A stretch of 7,766 nucleotides of DNA, taken from positions 1 to 7,766 of the forward strand of contig JBEKVE010000144.1 in assembly GCA_049514335.1 (NCBI GenBank), written 5' to 3'. This document shows, one piece after another, positions 6,070-7,766 of this stretch; the stretch's first letter is position 1; every line of letters starts with the position of its first letter. The notes below the pieces were generated by a model. The model was not told the DNA's origin and did no database searches. It saw only the letters and a list, made by a program, of their open reading frames with translations. Both the position numbers and the translations under genes were made by a program. Origin of the DNA: JBEKVE01 sp049514335. Its GTDB lineage: Bacteria; Actinomycetota; Acidimicrobiia; Acidimicrobiales; UBA8190.

Positions 6070-7766
6070 ATGGCAGGTCCCACCCCCACCGCCGCCGTCG
6101 CACCAGGCCTGTCCGCCGTCCTCGACGGGCTCAGCGAGGCCCAGCGACGGGCGGTCATGTCCGACGAGGCGCCCCTGTGCGTCCTGGCCGCGGCGGGGTC
6201 GGGAAAGACCACCGTCCTCACCCGCCGGGTGGCCCGACGCGTCATGGACGGATCGGCTCGTGCCGAGCACGTCCTGGTGGTGACGTTCACCCGCAAGGCG
6301 GCCGGGGAGCTGCGCGACCGGCTGGGCCGCATCGGGGTCCCCGGACCGGTGCGGGCCGGAACCTTCCACGCCGTTGCGCTGGCCCAGCTGCGCGCCCACT
6401 GGGCCGACACCGGCACGCGGCCGCCGGCGCTCACCGACGATCCCACCCGGCTGGTACGCGCCGCCCTGGGGACCGGCGCCAGCCCGGCCGACACGGCGGC
6501 GGTGGTGGGCGAGGTGCACTGGGCCCAGGTGCGCATGCTCACCCCCGACGCCTACGCCGTGGCGGCGAGCGAGGCGCGACGCATGACGCCGTCGGGGATG
6601 ACGCAGCACGACGTGGCCGGCGCGTTCACCCGCTACGTCGAGGAGAAGACGCGACGCGGCGTGATCGACCTCGACGACCTCATCACCATGGCCGCCGCCC
6701 TGCTCGAGCGCGATCCGTCGGCCGCCGCCGCCCAGCGCTGGCGCACGCGCCACCTGTTCGTCGACGAGTTCCAGGACGTCAACCCGGCCCAGTGGCGCCT
6801 CCTCGGCGCCTGGCTGGGCGAGCGTGGCGACCTGTTCGTGGTGGGCGACCCCCGTCAGGCCATCTACTCCTGGAACGGCGCCGACCCCACGCTTCTCGAC
6901 CGGCTCCCGACCCTGCTGCCGGGCACCGCCGTGGTTCGCCTCGACGACAACCATCGCTCCACGCCCCAGGTGGTGTCGGCCGCCACCGCCGTGCTGGGCG
7001 CCGAGGACTGCCAGGCGTCGCGCCCCGACGGGCCCTCCCCCGTGGTGGAGGGCTTCGACGACGACGACGCCGAGGCCGCGGCGGTGGCGCGATGGCTGCG
7101 CCGCGCCCATCGGCCCGGTCGGCGCTGGGCGCAGCTGGCGGTACTGGCACGCACCAACGCCCGCCTCGAGCCGGTCGCCCGCGCCCTGGCTGCCGCCGGG
7201 ATCCCCTACCGCATCGCCTCCGACGCAGCGGCGTCGGCCCACCTGCGCACGTCCCTGCGCCGGCTGCAGCGCATGCCGGCGCGTCGCTCGCTGCGGAGCG
7301 CTTTGGCCGAGCTGGTGGTGGACCCCGACGCGGCCGCCGGTGGCGCCGGGCTCCCCCCCGTGCTGGCGCGCCTCGCCGACGAGCACGCCGCGGAATGCCC
7401 CGACGGCCCGCTGGGCGAGTTCCTGGCGTGGCTGGCGGCCGGAGGCGACCCCGAGCCCGAGGCGGAGGTGGACGGGGTCGAGCTGTCGACCTTCCACCGG
7501 GCGAAGGGTCTCGAATGGCCCGCCGTGGCCGTCGTCGGGCTCGAGGACGGCATGGTCCCCATCGCCTACGCCGTCACCCCCGACGCCGTGGCCGAGGAGC
7601 GGCGCCTGCTGTACGTGGGCCTGACGCGCGCCGAGGACGAGCTGTGGTGCTCGTGGGCGGCGCTGCGCCGGGCCGGGGACCGCACGTGGCGCGCCCAGCC
7701 GTCGCCCCTGCTGGGCGCGCTGGAAGAGGCGGTGACGGCGGTGGCACCCGAGCCCGACGCCCGCGA
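6070..7766 (+). CDS. UvrD/Rep-family superfamily 1A DNA helicase, UvrD2-like (3' end cut by window)
   Basis: An ATP-dependent 3'-5' DNA helicase family member; about 565 codons are visible with no stop before the window edge. Motifs in order: Q motif LSEAQRRAV (21-29); Walker A AAAGSGKTT (40-48); Ia TFTRKAAGEL (72-81); TFHA (98-101); II DEFQD (232-236); III VGDPRQAIYSWNG (258-270); IV DDNHRSTPQVV (292-302); V STFHRAKGLEW (473-483); VI EERRLLYVGLTRAEDEL (509-525). All helicase motifs are intact, so the enzyme is probably active. GEVHWAQVRMLTPDAY and DEFQDVNPAQWRLLGAWLG recall actinobacterial UvrD2, which carries a C-terminal HRDC domain; that part is not visible here. The stretch between IPYRI (378-382) and motif V is only about 90 residues, roughly half what I expect for the 2B region of UvrD. 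ATG 6070 is the first start and places the Q motif at a normal distance. It is divergent from the hydrolase-mur-ddl block. Confidence 0.95.
   Translation, partial: MAGPTPTAAVAPGLSAVLDGLSEAQRRAVMSDEAPLCVLAAAGSGKTTVLTRRVARRVMDGSARAEHVLVVTFTRKAAGELRDRLGRIGVPGPVRAGTFHAVALAQLRAHWADTGTRPPALTDDPTRLVRAALGTGASPADTAAVVGEVHWAQVRMLTPDAYAVAASEARRMTPSGMTQHDVAGAFTRYVEEKTRRGVIDLDDLITMAAALLERDPSAAAAQRWRTRHLFVDEFQDVNPAQWRLLGAWLGERGDLFVVGDPRQAIYSWNGADPTLLDRLPTLLPGTAVVRLDDNHRSTPQVVSAATAVLGAEDCQASRPDGPSPVVEGFDDDDAEAAAVARWLRRAHRPGRRWAQLAVLARTNARLEPVARALAAAGIPYRIASDAAASAHLRTSLRRLQRMPARRSLRSALAELVVDPDAAAGGAGLPPVLARLADEHAAECPDGPLGEFLAWLAAGGDPEPEAEVDGVELSTFHRAKGLEWPAVAVVGLEDGMVPIAYAVTPDAVAEERRLLYVGLTRAEDELWCSWAALRRAGDRTWRAQPSPLLGALEEAVTAVAPEPDAR

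Noticed and set aside
5991..6542. Upstream extension of the 5220-5990 hydrolase frame into the helicase gene
   Set aside because: The extension is Arg/Ser-rich without homology and would overlap the divergent helicase by about 470 bases. The hydrolase fold begins just after GTG 5990.
6001..7497. 498-codon minus-strand open frame opposite the helicase
   Set aside because: It has no domain features and is antisense to a frame carrying all SF1A helicase motifs.

Overview
This is a very GC-rich window with almost every third codon position G or C, GTG and TTG starts, a GTGA stop/start overlap and TANNNT-type -10 boxes close to start codons. This points to a high-GC actinobacterium. The helicase resembles the actinobacterial UvrD2 type, and an acidimicrobial or related lineage is a reasonable guess, but nothing here fixes the taxon. 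There is no rRNA, tRNA, insertion sequence, CRISPR array or phage signal. The region looks like ordinary chromosome, densely coding on both strands.

Layout. (1) At the left edge, on the minus strand, is the N-terminal third to half of an alpha/beta hydrolase, cut by the window. (2) Divergent from it is a galactokinase (galK, plus strand, ending at 1566). (3) A 91-bp convergent intergenic gap (1567-1657) holds a three-copy 14-bp GC tandem repeat that can fold into competing hairpins. (4) A minus-strand block runs from about 5990 down to 1658. In transcription order it is an alpha/beta hydrolase, a Mur ligase (MurF-like) with an N-terminal multi-pass membrane domain, a D-Ala-D-Ala ligase-family protein starting at TTG, and a small membrane protein with a bacterial PH domain and a C-terminal SHOCT motif. 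The first two genes overlap by GTGA, the third follows after 61 bp and the fourth after 88 bp. The first three look like one operon, with the fourth either included or driven by its own weak promoter. (5) Divergent from this block, across a short bidirectional promoter region, is a UvrD/Rep-family helicase (UvrD2-like) that runs off the right edge.

How the genes may work together. Ddl makes D-Ala-D-Ala, and MurF-type enzymes ligate such dipeptides onto a UDP-muramoyl peptide. The adjacent ddl and mur-type genes therefore suggest a two-step cell-envelope pathway. The Mur protein is unusual: about 180 residues of membrane-spanning sequence stand where canonical MurF has its soluble UDP-substrate-binding domain. 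It may act on a membrane-bound or non-standard acceptor, and it is the most interesting point in the window. The substrate of the coupled hydrolase and any link to the PH/SHOCT protein are unknown. galK and the helicase look functionally unrelated to this cluster.
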